Below, one piece after another: positions 7,776-14,945 of a DNA stretch of 64,000 nucleotides. Made by a program: the position numbers and the translations under genes. Source of the stretch: Haloterrigena sp. H1. Lineage in GTDB: Archaea > Halobacteriota > Halobacteria > Halobacteriales > Natrialbaceae. Below the pieces are notes generated by a model that made no database searches, had not been told where the DNA came from, and saw only the letters and a program-made list of their open reading frames with translations. Every line of letters starts with the position of its first letter. Within the stretch, counting starts at the first letter, position 1. Where the stretch lies: positions 1,860,001 through 1,924,000 of the forward strand of contig NZ_SMZK01000001.1 of assembly GCF_005938085.1 (NCBI RefSeq), in the 5' to 3' direction.

Positions 7776-8776
7776 GCTGGGGTCACCTCCGCGAGGTCCG
7801 CAGCTTCCGCAAGGACCTCGAGTTTCTCGACGTACTTCGCGTAGGGCAGGTAGAACGTCTCCGTGTTCGTCGTCAGGTAGACCGTCTCGAAGTCGGCCGT
7901 CTGCAGTTGTCCCTCGACCCATTCGACGCGGTCGCGGATCGCTTCGGCGTCCTCGACGAGGGTGTTCTGGCCGTCAGCGAGGCCGAGTGCGATGTCGTCG
8001 GTCGCGCCGTACTCCTGAATGTTGTAGAGGTTATCGTCCTGATCCGAAACGAAGTCGAAGCCGACGGCGTCGATGTCGGCGTCGAGCAGGTGGGCGTAGA
8101 CCTTCTCCTCGAGTGCGCCCCAGTAGGGGTGGACGACGACGTCGGCGTCGATCGCACTCGCGACCTGGTCGATCGCCTCGCTCGCGCGTTCGTCTTCGCC
8201 GTCGTCGGGTGCGTTCTCGACCAGCGAGGGCTCGAGCAAGAAGAGCGTCTCGACATCGGGGAAGGCGTCGGCCTCGTCGGCGAGGAAGTCGGCGATCGCG
8301 GCGAGGAAGTCGGCCTCGTCGCCGTAGTGTTCGTCGGTCGCGAGGTCGGCAAGCGAGTAGGGGCCGGGGAGGACGGCCTGCAGATCGTCGCCGTCGGTCA
8401 GGTCGGCCGCCGCCTCGAGTTCCGAGGCGATGTCACCGGTGGCTGCGAGGTCGTCGGTGACGACCGGCTCTCGATAGAAGTTGTTGTTGTCGTAGTAGCG
8501 GACGATCCCGCGCGTTTCGACGGCGTCGGCGACTGCGAGCGGGTGAGCGAGCATGTCGTCCCAGCGCAGCTGTCCTTCGACGATGCGGTCGAGGCCGGCG
8601 TCTCCCTGGACGCCGATCACTTCGTCGCGGGCCTCCTCGTAGACTGCGGTGATCTCCTCACCCTCGTCGCCGCTGATGAGGTCGTGTTTCTGGTGGCCTT
8701 TGAGATGCGAGAGGTCGTCTTTCGCCCAGTCCGGGAGCGGATACAGCCCCGGCGTGGTCGAAACGTACTCAGTCAT
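7772..8776 (-). CDS. MetE-like partner protein lacking zinc ligands
   Basis: A 334-residue MetE-fold (UROD/MetE-like) protein, first gene of a two-gene unit with metE. It starts MTEYVSTTPGLYPLPDWAKD, with QGDAGLDRIVEGQLRWDDML, LPGPYSLADLATDEHYGDE and LFLLEPSLVENAP in the same order as the equivalent segments of the downstream gene. At the zinc-site positions, HxC has become HPYWG (H216, Y218), and the segment matching SPDCGL reads TNTETF, with no Cys. I infer a non-catalytic or methyl-donor-handling partner. Annotation pipelines often name it as a methyltransferase. TATA-like CTTAATATT lies about 28 bases upstream of the ATG. Confidence 0.85.
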   Translation of the reverse strand: MTEYVSTTPGLYPLPDWAKDDLSHLKGHQKHDLISGDEGEEITAVYEEARDEVIGVQGDAGLDRIVEGQLRWDDMLAHPLAVADAVETRGIVRYYDNNNFYREPVVTDDLAATGDIASELEAAADLTDGDDLQAVLPGPYSLADLATDEHYGDEADFLAAIADFLADEADAFPDVETLFLLEPSLVENAPDDGEDERASEAIDQVASAIDADVVVHPYWGALEEKVYAHLLDADIDAVGFDFVSDQDDNLYNIQEYGATDDIALGLADGQNTLVEDAEAIRDRVEWVEGQLQTADFETVYLTTNTETFYLPYAKYVEKLEVLAEAADLAEVTPA

Positions 8777-8800
8777 CGTACACCTGGCTAGGCTATACCG

Positions 8801-8812
8801 ACGCTTAATATT
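8801..8812 (-). promoter_or_regulatory. Promoter of the MetE-like gene pair
   Basis: An AT-rich TATA-like element (AATATTAAGC on the minus strand) centred about 28 bases before the ATG at 8776 suggests a leaderless transcript covering both genes. The rest of the gap up to 9101 (about 290 bases) shows no gene, tRNA or clear riboswitch-like structure. Confidence 0.55.
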
Positions 8813-9101
8813 TTCCATCCACTGTAATACACTGCAGTAATTCTTGCGGGTTTCGACGTGATCGACGGCTCGAGTTGGGAACGGTGTGAACATACGTCAC
8901 AGGCAGAGAGACATCGGTTTTGCCATCTGCACTCGAGACTGGCGATAACTGATGCCGTATGAACAGTTCACACATTTCCCGTGAGAGCCTTCAGTCGATC
9001 AGTACAGGTAACGGACAGGTCTCAGAGGATACTAACTCAGTCGTACACGTCTGAAAATGAAATCGTCGTTCACGGTCGCCGAGGCGACAATGAAGTCAGA
9101 A

Positions 9102-9296
9102 TTAGTTGCGGACGACGTTCGTCGCGCGGGGACCCTTGGGGGCCTGTTCGATATCGAAGTCAATGTCTGTGCCTTCTTCGAGGTCCGGACCGCCAACGTC
9201 TTCCATGTGGAAGAACACGTCATCGTCCGCGTCGTCCGTCGAAATGAAACCGTAGCCGCCTGTGTCGTTGAAGAAATCAACCGTACCGTTTGCCAT
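9102..9296 (-). CDS. cspA: Cold-shock domain protein (CspA family)
   Basis: A 64-residue OB-fold RNA/DNA-binding protein: MANGTVDFFNDTGGYGFISTDD carries the RNP1-like GYGFI motif, and VFFHMEDV the RNP2-like VFFH motif. It ends in APKGPRATNVVRN, as haloarchaeal cold-shock proteins do. It is unusually acidic (many Asp and Glu), as expected in a high-salt cytoplasm. These proteins bind single-stranded nucleic acid and can act as RNA chaperones. It is monocistronic, with a promoter at about 9321-9332. Confidence 0.96.
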   Translation of the reverse strand: MANGTVDFFNDTGGYGFISTDDADDDVFFHMEDVGGPDLEEGTDIDFDIEQAPKGPRATNVVRN

Positions 9297-9320
9297 TACA
9301 CTAATTCAAAGTGCAATCAT

Positions 9321-9334
9321 ACGGTTAAGTATTC
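9321..9334 (-). promoter_or_regulatory. cspA promoter (TATA-like)
   Basis: On the minus strand GAATACTTAACC lies about 28-36 bases upstream of the cspA ATG, the normal place for a haloarchaeal TATA box driving a leaderless mRNA. The sequence upstream of it (9335-9400) is AT-rich. Confidence 0.5.
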
Positions 9335-9734
9335 CGCATTTGTTTTTGAAAGGCGGTAACAACAGTTACAATATCTCGTAATATAGTGTTTGAATAGGCA
9401 TTTAACCACCATTCGGCAAGAATAAGACCAATAGTGTCTGGTGCGTCACAATGGAGGAAGACTTCCGATATATCCACAGTTCTGCTACGTTGGTGTGGTC
9501 CACGCACTCACAGAGTGGGTTTGTAGACAGTCTGGCGTTCAGTTCGCAGACCGATAGTAGCCACTGAACGTTACTACACACCTGATCGCACGACGACCCG
9601 GCGTCGTGTGTCACTCGGTTCAGTTGTTACGATACTCACCAGCTGGTTCACCGTAGATCTGGGGTTGTCAACACCAGAGGAAGACTTCTCCGACACCCAC
9701 AGTATGGCAAACCCGCGTTCGTCATGTCGGCTCC
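9335..9734. other. Intergenic region with an imperfect direct repeat
   Basis: No convincing gene. Two copies of a sequence of about 45 bases sharing TCTGG and GAGGAAGACTTC, and ending in CCACAGT, lie at 9437-9480 and 9658-9703, roughly 220 bases apart. Short frames here (for example 9402-9614, minus) have no recognisable domain. The repeat could be scars of a lost small element. The left part contains AT-rich stretches. Confidence 0.45.
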
Positions 9735-10307
9735 TCAGCGATGCAACTCGAGCACAGTCAGCGTCTCGAAGGGGAACGACTCGTCAGCGACGGCGACAGC
9801 GCTAAACCCTTCTTCGCCGGCACGCTCGACGACCGCGTCGACGCCGGTGAGACTGCTAACCAGCAGGTAGACGACGCCGTCGGGAGCGAGCACGCGGCCG
9901 ACAGCGGCGAGGAACGGATCGATGACGGCCCGGCCGTCTTCACCGCCCGAGAGCGCGTGTTCCATCCAGTCGTCCCACTCGTTTTCGGGGTCTGTCGGCA
10001 GGTACGGCGGGTTGAACACTACCGTATCGAACATCCCATCCTGAAACGGAGTGACGAGATCCGCCCGCACCGTTTCGACGTTCGCAGCCCGTGCCTGGCG
10101 GACTGCGTGCGGGTTCAAATCAGAGGCGATCACGCGCGCCCCCGTCTCGTCGGCGATTCTGCCGGCGACGTAGCCCGAACCGGTGCCGACCTCGAGCACG
10201 AGTTCGTCCCCTGTCAGGCGCGCTGTGGCTGTCTCGGCCAGCAGCTGCGAGTCCTCTGCAGGCTGATAGACGTCCGGTTCTTGATCACGTCGGTCCTCGA
10301 GTCCCAT
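9735..10307 (-). CDS. HemK2-like N5-glutamine methyltransferase (aRF1)
   Basis: A 190-residue class I SAM methyltransferase of the HemK2/Mtq2 type. It probably methylates the Gln of the GGQ motif in archaeal release factor 1. Motif I is LVLEVGTGSGYVAGRIADE (about residues 36-54), an acidic end of strand 2 is IASDLNPHAV, and the catalytic NPPY motif appears as FNPPYLPTDPENEWDDW near residue 93. The length fits the short archaeal/eukaryotic form, which lacks the N-terminal domain of bacterial PrmC. Its start codon directly abuts the stop of the upstream MscS gene (no intergenic base), so the two are probably co-transcribed. Confidence 0.9.
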   Translation of the reverse strand: MGLEDRRDQEPDVYQPAEDSQLLAETATARLTGDELVLEVGTGSGYVAGRIADETGARVIASDLNPHAVRQARAANVETVRADLVTPFQDGMFDTVVFNPPYLPTDPENEWDDWMEHALSGGEDGRAVIDPFLAAVGRVLAPDGVVYLLVSSLTGVDAVVERAGEEGFSAVAVADESFPFETLTVLELHR

Positions 10308-11459
10308 CTATCGTTCCTCCGGTGTCGTCATACGCTGTTCCGTGTGGTTATCGGCTGGCTCGGTCCCGGGGGCGTCGGCGACCCGAAAGCCGCCGGTCTC
10401 GGCACGGCCGGTGAGTTCACGCTGTGGGTATGGGATCTTGATGCCTTCGGCTTCGAACGCGTCCTTGATCGCGTTGATCGCGGCGGTCCGGGCGTTCCAG
10501 TAGCGTCTGGCACTCGGTTTGTCGATCCAGAACCGAACCCCGAGCACGACTGCGGAGTCGCCGAAGGACTTGCCGACGACCTGTGGAGACGGTGCCGCCA
10601 GCACGTCGTCGACCTCGCCGATCGCTGCTTCCGCGAGGTCGGCAGCCCGTTCGACGTCGGCCTCGTAGTCGACGCCGACCTCGACCTCGATGCGGAGTCG
10701 GCCCCGCCTCGAGCGGTTGGTCACCATACTCGTCGAGATGACGTCGTTGGGGATCATGATGTACTCGCCGTCGAACGAGCGGATGCGGGTATTGACGATC
10801 GAGATGTCGGTGACGATTCCCTCGTTGTCTTCGACTTCGATCCAGTCGCCGATCTCGAACGGCCGGGCGAACATCAGGACGAAGCCCGCAAGCACGGTTC
10901 CGAGGGTCTGACGGGCAGCCATACCAATGACGATACCGAGAAACCCGGCCCCGACGAGGAGGCTTCCGAGGTCCTCGATCCAGATCCCCAGAACGACGAC
11001 CAGCGAGACCGACCAGATGATGACCTGCGTGATGCGGTGAGTGATCTCGCGCTGGTGGTCGGTCACGGCCGCGGCCGATCCCAGGACCTCCCGAAGCACG
11101 CGACGCACGAACCGCGTGAGGATGACCGTGCCGATCAGCAGGAGAAACGAGAAAACCGCCTTTACGACGATGTCCCCGCCGAGTTCGAGGTTCGCGTACT
11201 GCCGCTGGACGGTCGCGGTCTGGTCCCAGACGCCGACCAAGACGGCGAGGCTCACCAGACAGGTGCCGGCGAGCAAGGCCATCGACACGATGTCGGCGTA
11301 CAACGGCTTCGTCCGCTCGGCGAGTCGCTCGTGGAGCCGTCGGTAGGAGAGCAAGACGGCAAGGACGAGTCCGGCCGCCAGAAGCGACACTACGAGTTTC
11401 AGCTCGGTGGTCGGCACCGCCTCCGACAGCCAATCGAGCCCCGTCAGTAGTCCGGCCAT
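10308..11459 (-). CDS. MscS-family mechanosensitive channel
   Basis: A 383-residue membrane protein with about four N-terminal hydrophobic segments. These are followed by the MscS pore helix and beta domain: GAGFLGIVIGMAARQTLGTVLAGFVLMFARPFEIGDWIEV, then VTDISIVNTRIRSFDGEYIMIPND, the diagnostic MscS pattern. The C-terminal alpha/beta portion ends in ALEIPYPQR-like sequence (EGIKIPYPQREL). Such channels release solutes on hypo-osmotic shock. The ATG MAGLLTGLDWLSEAV opens the first hydrophobic region. The palindromic repeat at 11576-11684 lies about 115 bases upstream. Confidence 0.93.
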   Translation of the reverse strand: MAGLLTGLDWLSEAVPTTELKLVVSLLAAGLVLAVLLSYRRLHERLAERTKPLYADIVSMALLAGTCLVSLAVLVGVWDQTATVQRQYANLELGGDIVVKAVFSFLLLIGTVILTRFVRRVLREVLGSAAAVTDHQREITHRITQVIIWSVSLVVVLGIWIEDLGSLLVGAGFLGIVIGMAARQTLGTVLAGFVLMFARPFEIGDWIEVEDNEGIVTDISIVNTRIRSFDGEYIMIPNDVISTSMVTNRSRRGRLRIEVEVGVDYEADVERAADLAEAAIGEVDDVLAAPSPQVVGKSFGDSAVVLGVRFWIDKPSARRYWNARTAAINAIKDAFEAEGIKIPYPQRELTGRAETGGFRVADAPGTEPADNHTEQRMTTPEER

Positions 11460-11575
11460 ACGTTCGTCTCTCCGACCTGTCGTCCGCGCAGCTTTGAGTA
11501 TCCGTTGGTTGGGCCCGATCGGCTCTATCGTCGGGGAAATCCGAACAATTCGGGCTCGTCGGCCGACTCGGGCTT

Positions 11576-11684
11576 ATACTACTGGACAGCAGTCAAGACG
11601 ACGCCGGTCGCGAATTTGCGGCCGACACCTGCGGGGACGGCCACATACATGCGACCGGCGTCACGTCGGTCTGTCCGGCAGTAT
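11576..11684. repeat. Palindromic intergenic element, family 1, copy A (109 bp)
   Basis: The ends ATACTACTGGACAG (11576-11589) and CTGTCCGGCAGTAT (11671-11684) are imperfect inverted repeats, and an inner pair (GACGCCGGTCGC / GCGACCGGCGTC) extends the palindrome. The first 33 bases are identical to the reverse complement of 18699-18731 in copy B. The right end falls exactly on the first base of the ksgA stop codon. It carries no coding capacity. It looks like a MITE or REP-like hairpin element. Confidence 0.75.
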
Positions 11685-12523
11685 TAGTCGGCGTCAGGCT
11701 CGCCGACCTCCCACGCGAGCTGAGCCAGCGCAGCGAACTCGGCAGGTGCCATCGCACCGGCTCGCTTCTGGAGGACGTCGTCATCGGCCGCGTCGACGAC
11801 TGCTTTCGGTTCTGCGAGCCCGGAGATGTGTGCCGTGTTCCGGATCGCGTTCCGGATCGTCTTCCGGCGCTGGGTGAACAGCGCCTTGACGAACCGCAGG
11901 AAAAACTCCTCGTCGTCGACCTCGTAGTCGGGCTCGCGTGGGACCGCGCGAATCACTGCGCTCTGGACCGCCGGCGGCGGCGAAAACGCCTCCTTCGGGA
12001 TCGACTCGACGAGTTGGATGTCCGCATAGTGCTGGCTCGAGACCGAGAGCCGGCCGTACTCGCTCGTTCCGGACTCGGCGACCATCCGCTCGGCGAACTC
12101 CTGCTGGAACATCAACACGAGCGGCTTCCCCTCGGGAAACAGCCGGAAGGCGATCTCGCTCGAGACGCCGTAGGGCAGATTTGAGACCGACGCCGAGAAG
12201 TCGGGCAGGTCGACTGCGAGAGCGTCGCCTTCGATCACGGTCAGTTCGCCGGCCGCGATTTTGTCGGCGAACTCCTCACGCAGGAACGCAGCGAGGTCGG
12301 GGTCGCGTTCGACGACAGTTACCTCGTCGCCGACCGCGAGCAACCGATCGGTCAGTACGCCCGTTCCACCGCCGATCTCGAGTACGTGGCTCGTGTCGGC
12401 GTCGATCTCCTCGAGATACGTCGGTAGCCGGTCGAGGACGCGATCGTCGACGAGAAAGTGCTGGTCGTGGTCCGGATCGCCGCGGATACCCGCCCGGGCG
12501 ATCAGTGCGTCTGGATCTCTCAT
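11684..12523 (-). CDS. ksgA: 16S rRNA dimethyladenosine transferase KsgA/Dim1
   Basis: A 279-residue SAM-dependent methyltransferase that dimethylates two adjacent adenosines in helix 45 of 16S rRNA during small-subunit maturation. The start region DPDALIARAGIRGDPDHDQHFLVDDRVLDRL has the family FLVD motif. Motif I is HVLEIGGGTGVLTDRLLAV, then TVVERDPDLAAFL. The catalytic NLPY is in VSNLPYGVSSEIAFRLF, and the C-terminal RRKTIRNAI RNA-contact helix is present. It follows the DUF655 gene, as in many archaea. Its 3' end runs into the palindromic element. Confidence 0.96.
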   Translation of the reverse strand: MRDPDALIARAGIRGDPDHDQHFLVDDRVLDRLPTYLEEIDADTSHVLEIGGGTGVLTDRLLAVGDEVTVVERDPDLAAFLREEFADKIAAGELTVIEGDALAVDLPDFSASVSNLPYGVSSEIAFRLFPEGKPLVLMFQQEFAERMVAESGTSEYGRLSVSSQHYADIQLVESIPKEAFSPPPAVQSAVIRAVPREPDYEVDDEEFFLRFVKALFTQRRKTIRNAIRNTAHISGLAEPKAVVDAADDDVLQKRAGAMAPAEFAALAQLAWEVGEPDAD

Positions 12524-12852
12524 TGCCGTCGCTATGACGAGAAGCGGTGTAAACGCACTGTCTTACACGTGCCTTTTTGCGCCTCGGGTTCGCTCGCGGT
12601 GCTCGCTCACTGCTCACCGCAAAAACCTACGCTAAAAAGGCCGCTCGCTCCCGATGGTCGCTCACGGGTGCTGCACTTGCAGCCTGACTGCAGTGGGAAT
12701 TGCTCCGATCTAGATGAACACGCCCGCGATGCCAACGAATTCGCCGCCGACAAAGCCAGTAACAGGTAGTAATCGTCCTTGCCGGTCCACTCGAGTCTTC
12801 TCGAGCTACCTATGCCGGTGGAAAATAACTCCCCTCTCGGGTAACAGACTCG
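12524..12852. other. Gap with nested stem-loops between the DUF655 gene and ksgA
   Basis: No accepted gene. Bases 12571-12581 (GCCTTTTTGCG) pair with 12630-12641 (CGCTAAAAAGGC), enclosing a second stem 12596-12601/12615-12620 (GCGGTG/CACCGC). A further stem GTGTAA/TTACAC lies at 12547-12568. This could be a terminator, a processing site or a small RNA. A 26-codon minus-strand frame (12710-12790) ending in a hydrophobic GGEFVGIAGVFI segment is noted but not called. Confidence 0.45.
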
Positions 12853-13449
12853 TTACTGGTTCTGTTCTTGTTCCCGTCGGCCCACGAACGTCTGATATTT
12901 CAGATCGTCGTCGCGCAGTTCCTCGAGAATCCGCTCGACGAGAATGTCGTCGGGATCGTGCAGGCCGGAGACCCGGTCGGACAGCTCCTCGAAGCTCTCG
13001 AAGGGCTTGCGCTTGCGCTCATCGAGGATGCTGTTGCGGAGCTTCTTCCCGATTCCCGGCAGCAGGTTCAGCTGGTGGAGTCGCAACGTGATCGGCTGTG
13101 CATCGTTGTAGAAATCGACGAAGCGTTCCTCGTTGTCCGTGACGAGATCGGCGACGACGTACTCGAGTTCCGACTGCGCACCCGAAGAGAGGGCTTCGTA
13201 TTCGACGCGGTGGGCTTCGGTGACGACCTCCCGCTCGGCGGGCGGCTCGACGACGACCTCGCTGCCGATCGTGAGCCGTTCGTCCTCGTCGAACGCGACC
13301 TGATAGAGCTGGAAGTCATCAATGCCGACAGCGTACCCTGCCGGTGACTTCGCGTATTGCGGTCGGCCGTCGTCAGACAGCCCGTGTGCGAGGTAATCCA
13401 ACACGACCGCGCGCCGAACATCCGTTTCGTCGCCATCGGCTTCGCTCAT
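12853..13449 (-). CDS. DUF655 family nucleic-acid-binding protein
   Basis: A 198-residue archaeal protein of unknown function with two recognisable parts. The N-terminal half is an OB/S1-like beta region (AVVLDYLAHGLSDDGRPQY...). The C-terminal region carries a helix-hairpin-helix, LNLLPGIGKKLRNSILDERKRKPFESFEEL. HhH domains contact DNA or RNA non-specifically. The conserved setting between rpoF/L21e and ksgA suggests a link to transcription or ribosome assembly. The ATG at 13449 has a TATA-like TATTTAAGTA about 28-36 bases upstream, so it probably has its own promoter as well as read-through from rpoF. Confidence 0.9.
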   Translation of the reverse strand: MSEADGDETDVRRAVVLDYLAHGLSDDGRPQYAKSPAGYAVGIDDFQLYQVAFDEDERLTIGSEVVVEPPAEREVVTEAHRVEYEALSSGAQSELEYVVADLVTDNEERFVDFYNDAQPITLRLHQLNLLPGIGKKLRNSILDERKRKPFESFEELSDRVSGLHDPDDILVERILEELRDDDLKYQTFVGRREQEQNQ

Positions 13450-13472
13450 TATTGTTTGTTACGGCGAGGGCG

Positions 13473-13484
13473 TACTTAAATAGT
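13473..13484 (-). promoter_or_regulatory. Promoter upstream of the DUF655 gene
   Basis: On the minus strand, CTATTTAAGTACG lies about 25-35 bases before the ATG at 13449. Its position and sequence fit a haloarchaeal TATA box for a leaderless mRNA. It suggests that DUF655-ksgA can be transcribed separately from L21e-rpoF. Confidence 0.55.
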
Positions 13485-13616
13485 CGGCTCGCTTTCAAGA
13501 GGCGGCACGCGGAACTGCCGCGGTTTCGATACGACTACATCGCATACTGTCGGCCAACGGCTGGAGTCCGGATCGCCGAGCCGATTTTCGAGAGAATCAG
13601 TACCCGAACGCCGCTC

Positions 13617-13973
13617 TCAGACGTACTGTGCGACGACGTTGAGAATGTCGTCGAGTTCGTCCCCCGACAGCGAGTAGCGCTGCTGTGCGTACACCGACCG
13701 GAGTTCGTCCCGGTCCTGTGGCAGGAGGTTGGCGATCTTGTAGGCCGTCGGTTCGTCGACCTTCTCGAGGTCCTGGAGGTCCTCGACGAGTGTCTGGGCC
13801 TCCTCGGGCTCTAAGACGGCGAACCGGTTGGCGTGTTCGATCGCTCGCGCGAGTTCGTAGCGCAGCTCGCGATCCTCGTCCAGCGCGCGTTCGGCTTCGA
13901 TGTCGGCGAGCAGCTCCTTCGTCTCCGAGACCGTCAGGAACTCCTCGTCGACGATCTCTTTGAAGATCGTCAT
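13617..13973 (-). CDS. rpoF: RNA polymerase subunit Rpo4 (RpoF, Rpb4 homologue)
   Basis: A 118-residue subunit of archaeal RNA polymerase that forms the Rpo4/Rpo7 stalk with RpoE. The sequence shows the N-terminal EIVDEEFLTVSETKELLADIEAERA strand-helix and the C-terminal HRDC-like helical part: EKVDEPTAYKIANLLPQDRDELRSVYAQQRYSLSGDEL with its typical DELR motif. It starts six bases after the L21e stop, so it is co-transcribed with the ribosomal gene, the common archaeal arrangement. Confidence 0.95.
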   Translation of the reverse strand: MTIFKEIVDEEFLTVSETKELLADIEAERALDEDRELRYELARAIEHANRFAVLEPEEAQTLVEDLQDLEKVDEPTAYKIANLLPQDRDELRSVYAQQRYSLSGDELDDILNVVAQYV

Positions 13974-13979
13974 CCCTGT

Positions 13980-14288
13980 TCAGATCCGGCTCTTTTCCTG
14001 GTTCTGTGCGCGCATGTGTGCCGCAGCGACGAGTAGGGTCTTCTCCTTGCCGCCGTCGTTGATCTCGACTTTGAAGACGCTACCCTGTTTGCCGACGACT
14101 TCGCCGGTGAGACCGTCGAAGCGCGGGTGGAAGCGACCGTCTGCGACGCTTGGGTCGATCTTCAGGTGGACTTTCTCACCCTCCTCGTACTCCTGAATCG
14201 CACGCTGTGGCGGCGACGTGCCGCGGTCTCGAGGATCGTTTGCGAGCTTTCTCCGGGTTCCCTGACGAGGGCCATTAGATTTCGGCAT
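13980..14288 (-). CDS. rpl21e: 50S ribosomal protein L21e
   Basis: A 102-residue archaeal/eukaryotic-type large-subunit protein. [26 protein letters not shown] is the basic rRNA-binding N terminus, followed by an SH3-like barrel: [34 protein letters not shown] ... [13 protein letters not shown]. The ATG at 14288 is fixed by the family's conserved MPKSxGxRxxTR start and by the promoter at 14318-14325. It is first gene of the L21e-rpoF-DUF655-ksgA cluster. Confidence 0.97.
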   Translation of the reverse strand: MPKSNGPRQGTRRKLANDPRDRGTSPPQRAIQEYEEGEKVHLKIDPSVADGRFHPRFDGLTGEVVGKQGSVFKVEINDGGKEKTLLVAAAHMRAQNQEKSRI

Positions 14289-14317
14289 AGTCGTACGACC
14301 GCTTTGTCCGGTGATGG

Positions 14318-14325
14318 TTATAAAA
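14318..14325 (-). promoter_or_regulatory. Promoter of the L21e-rpoF operon
   Basis: On the minus strand GTTTTATAACC forms a strong TATA box centred about 33 bases before the L21e ATG, predicting a transcript with a leader of only a few bases. Confidence 0.7.
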
Positions 14326-14501
14326 CACACGTATTCGGGTTGCTCGAGTGGCGGCAGCGATCCTGTCGGAGCCCCCAACACACGGCGACGGACGCGATCA
14401 CCGCATCGACGTCGATGAGCGGTCGGCTGCGTCGGGTGCATCACTCGAGATGATGGGAACGAGGATAACCGATTAAGTAGCGATACGACCACGGCTCGTA
14501 T

Positions 14502-14771
14502 ATGGACGAGTCCAGTGAGATTCGAGTCGACGAAACAGCGCTCGGAAGTGCAGTAGGTGTTCTCTGGGCCGGTGGTGTCGTTGTCCTCGGGCTGGCGGCG
14601 CGGCTGGGATGGGGAGACAAGTGGCGTGATATGCTGTCTGACGTGTACATCGGGTACGACTCGACACCCCGCGGGATCACGATGGGTGCTGTCTGGGCGT
14701 TCGTCGATGGGTTCGTCGGTGCGTATCTCCTCGCCTGGCTCTACAATCGCTTTCGTCGGATGGGGAAGTGA
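14502..14771 (+). CDS. Small two-helix membrane protein (haloarchaeal 'holin'-like)
   Basis: An 89-residue protein with two hydrophobic segments: [23 protein letters not shown] (about 16-38) and [22 protein letters not shown] (about 63-84), joined by [12 protein letters not shown]. Haloarchaeal homologues are often labelled 'bacteriophage holin' on topology alone; no phage genes are near. Its real role is unknown. It lies directly upstream of the interrupted permease fragment, with a stop-to-start distance of about 10 bases, so the two may once have been an operon. Confidence 0.8.
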   Translation: MDESSEIRVDETALGSAVGVLWAGGVVVLGLAARLGWGDKWRDMLSDVYIGYDSTPRGITMGAVWAFVDGFVGAYLLAWLYNRFRRMGK

Positions 14772-14781
14772 GACAGAGAAG

Positions 14782-14945
14782 ATGACGTGGGTTCGCTCGT
14801 TGCTCTCACGCAGTCGCGAGGGGAAAATCGGGCTCCCAGAAGTCGGCGGGATGGTCTCGGGCGGGATCTACGCCGTCCTTGGCGTCGCGATGCGGCAAGC
14901 CGGGAACGCGGTCCCGCTCTCGTATCTCATCGCGGGGGCGATTAC
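14782..14945 (+). pseudogene. Amino-acid permease (APC family) N-terminal remnant
   Basis: About 55 codons recognisable as the first helix of an APC-superfamily amino-acid permease: [24 protein letters not shown] then AGNAVPLSYLIAGAIT. Reading continues into the left end of the tnpB element and stops at 15081. A few residues seem to be missing between GLPE and GGMVSGG compared with the usual family sequence (from memory). The remainder of the permease is not found right of the element, so insertion was accompanied or followed by deletion. The remnant cannot be functional. Confidence 0.75.

Noticed and set aside
7907-8791. Long plus-strand frame (294 codons) opposite the MetE-like partner gene
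   Set aside because: It is an antisense shadow of the high-G+C minus-strand coding sequence; the translation lacks any domain, while the minus-strand product matches a known family.
9402-9614. 70-codon minus-strand frame
   Set aside because: It spans the direct repeat, has no domain and its codon use does not look like the neighbours.
9741-11450. 569-codon plus-strand frame
   Set aside because: It runs antisense to the HemK-like and MscS genes. Its Arg/Asp-rich, low-complexity translation is typical of shadow frames in haloarchaeal DNA.
12710-12790. 26-codon hydrophobic minus-strand frame (ending GGEFVGIAGVFI)
   Set aside because: Too short to support; kept only as a note within the structured-gap finding.
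14502-14771. Prophage signal from the 'holin'-like gene
   Set aside because: Only topology supports the name; there are no capsid, terminase, portal or integrase genes nearby, and it is more likely a cellular membrane protein.
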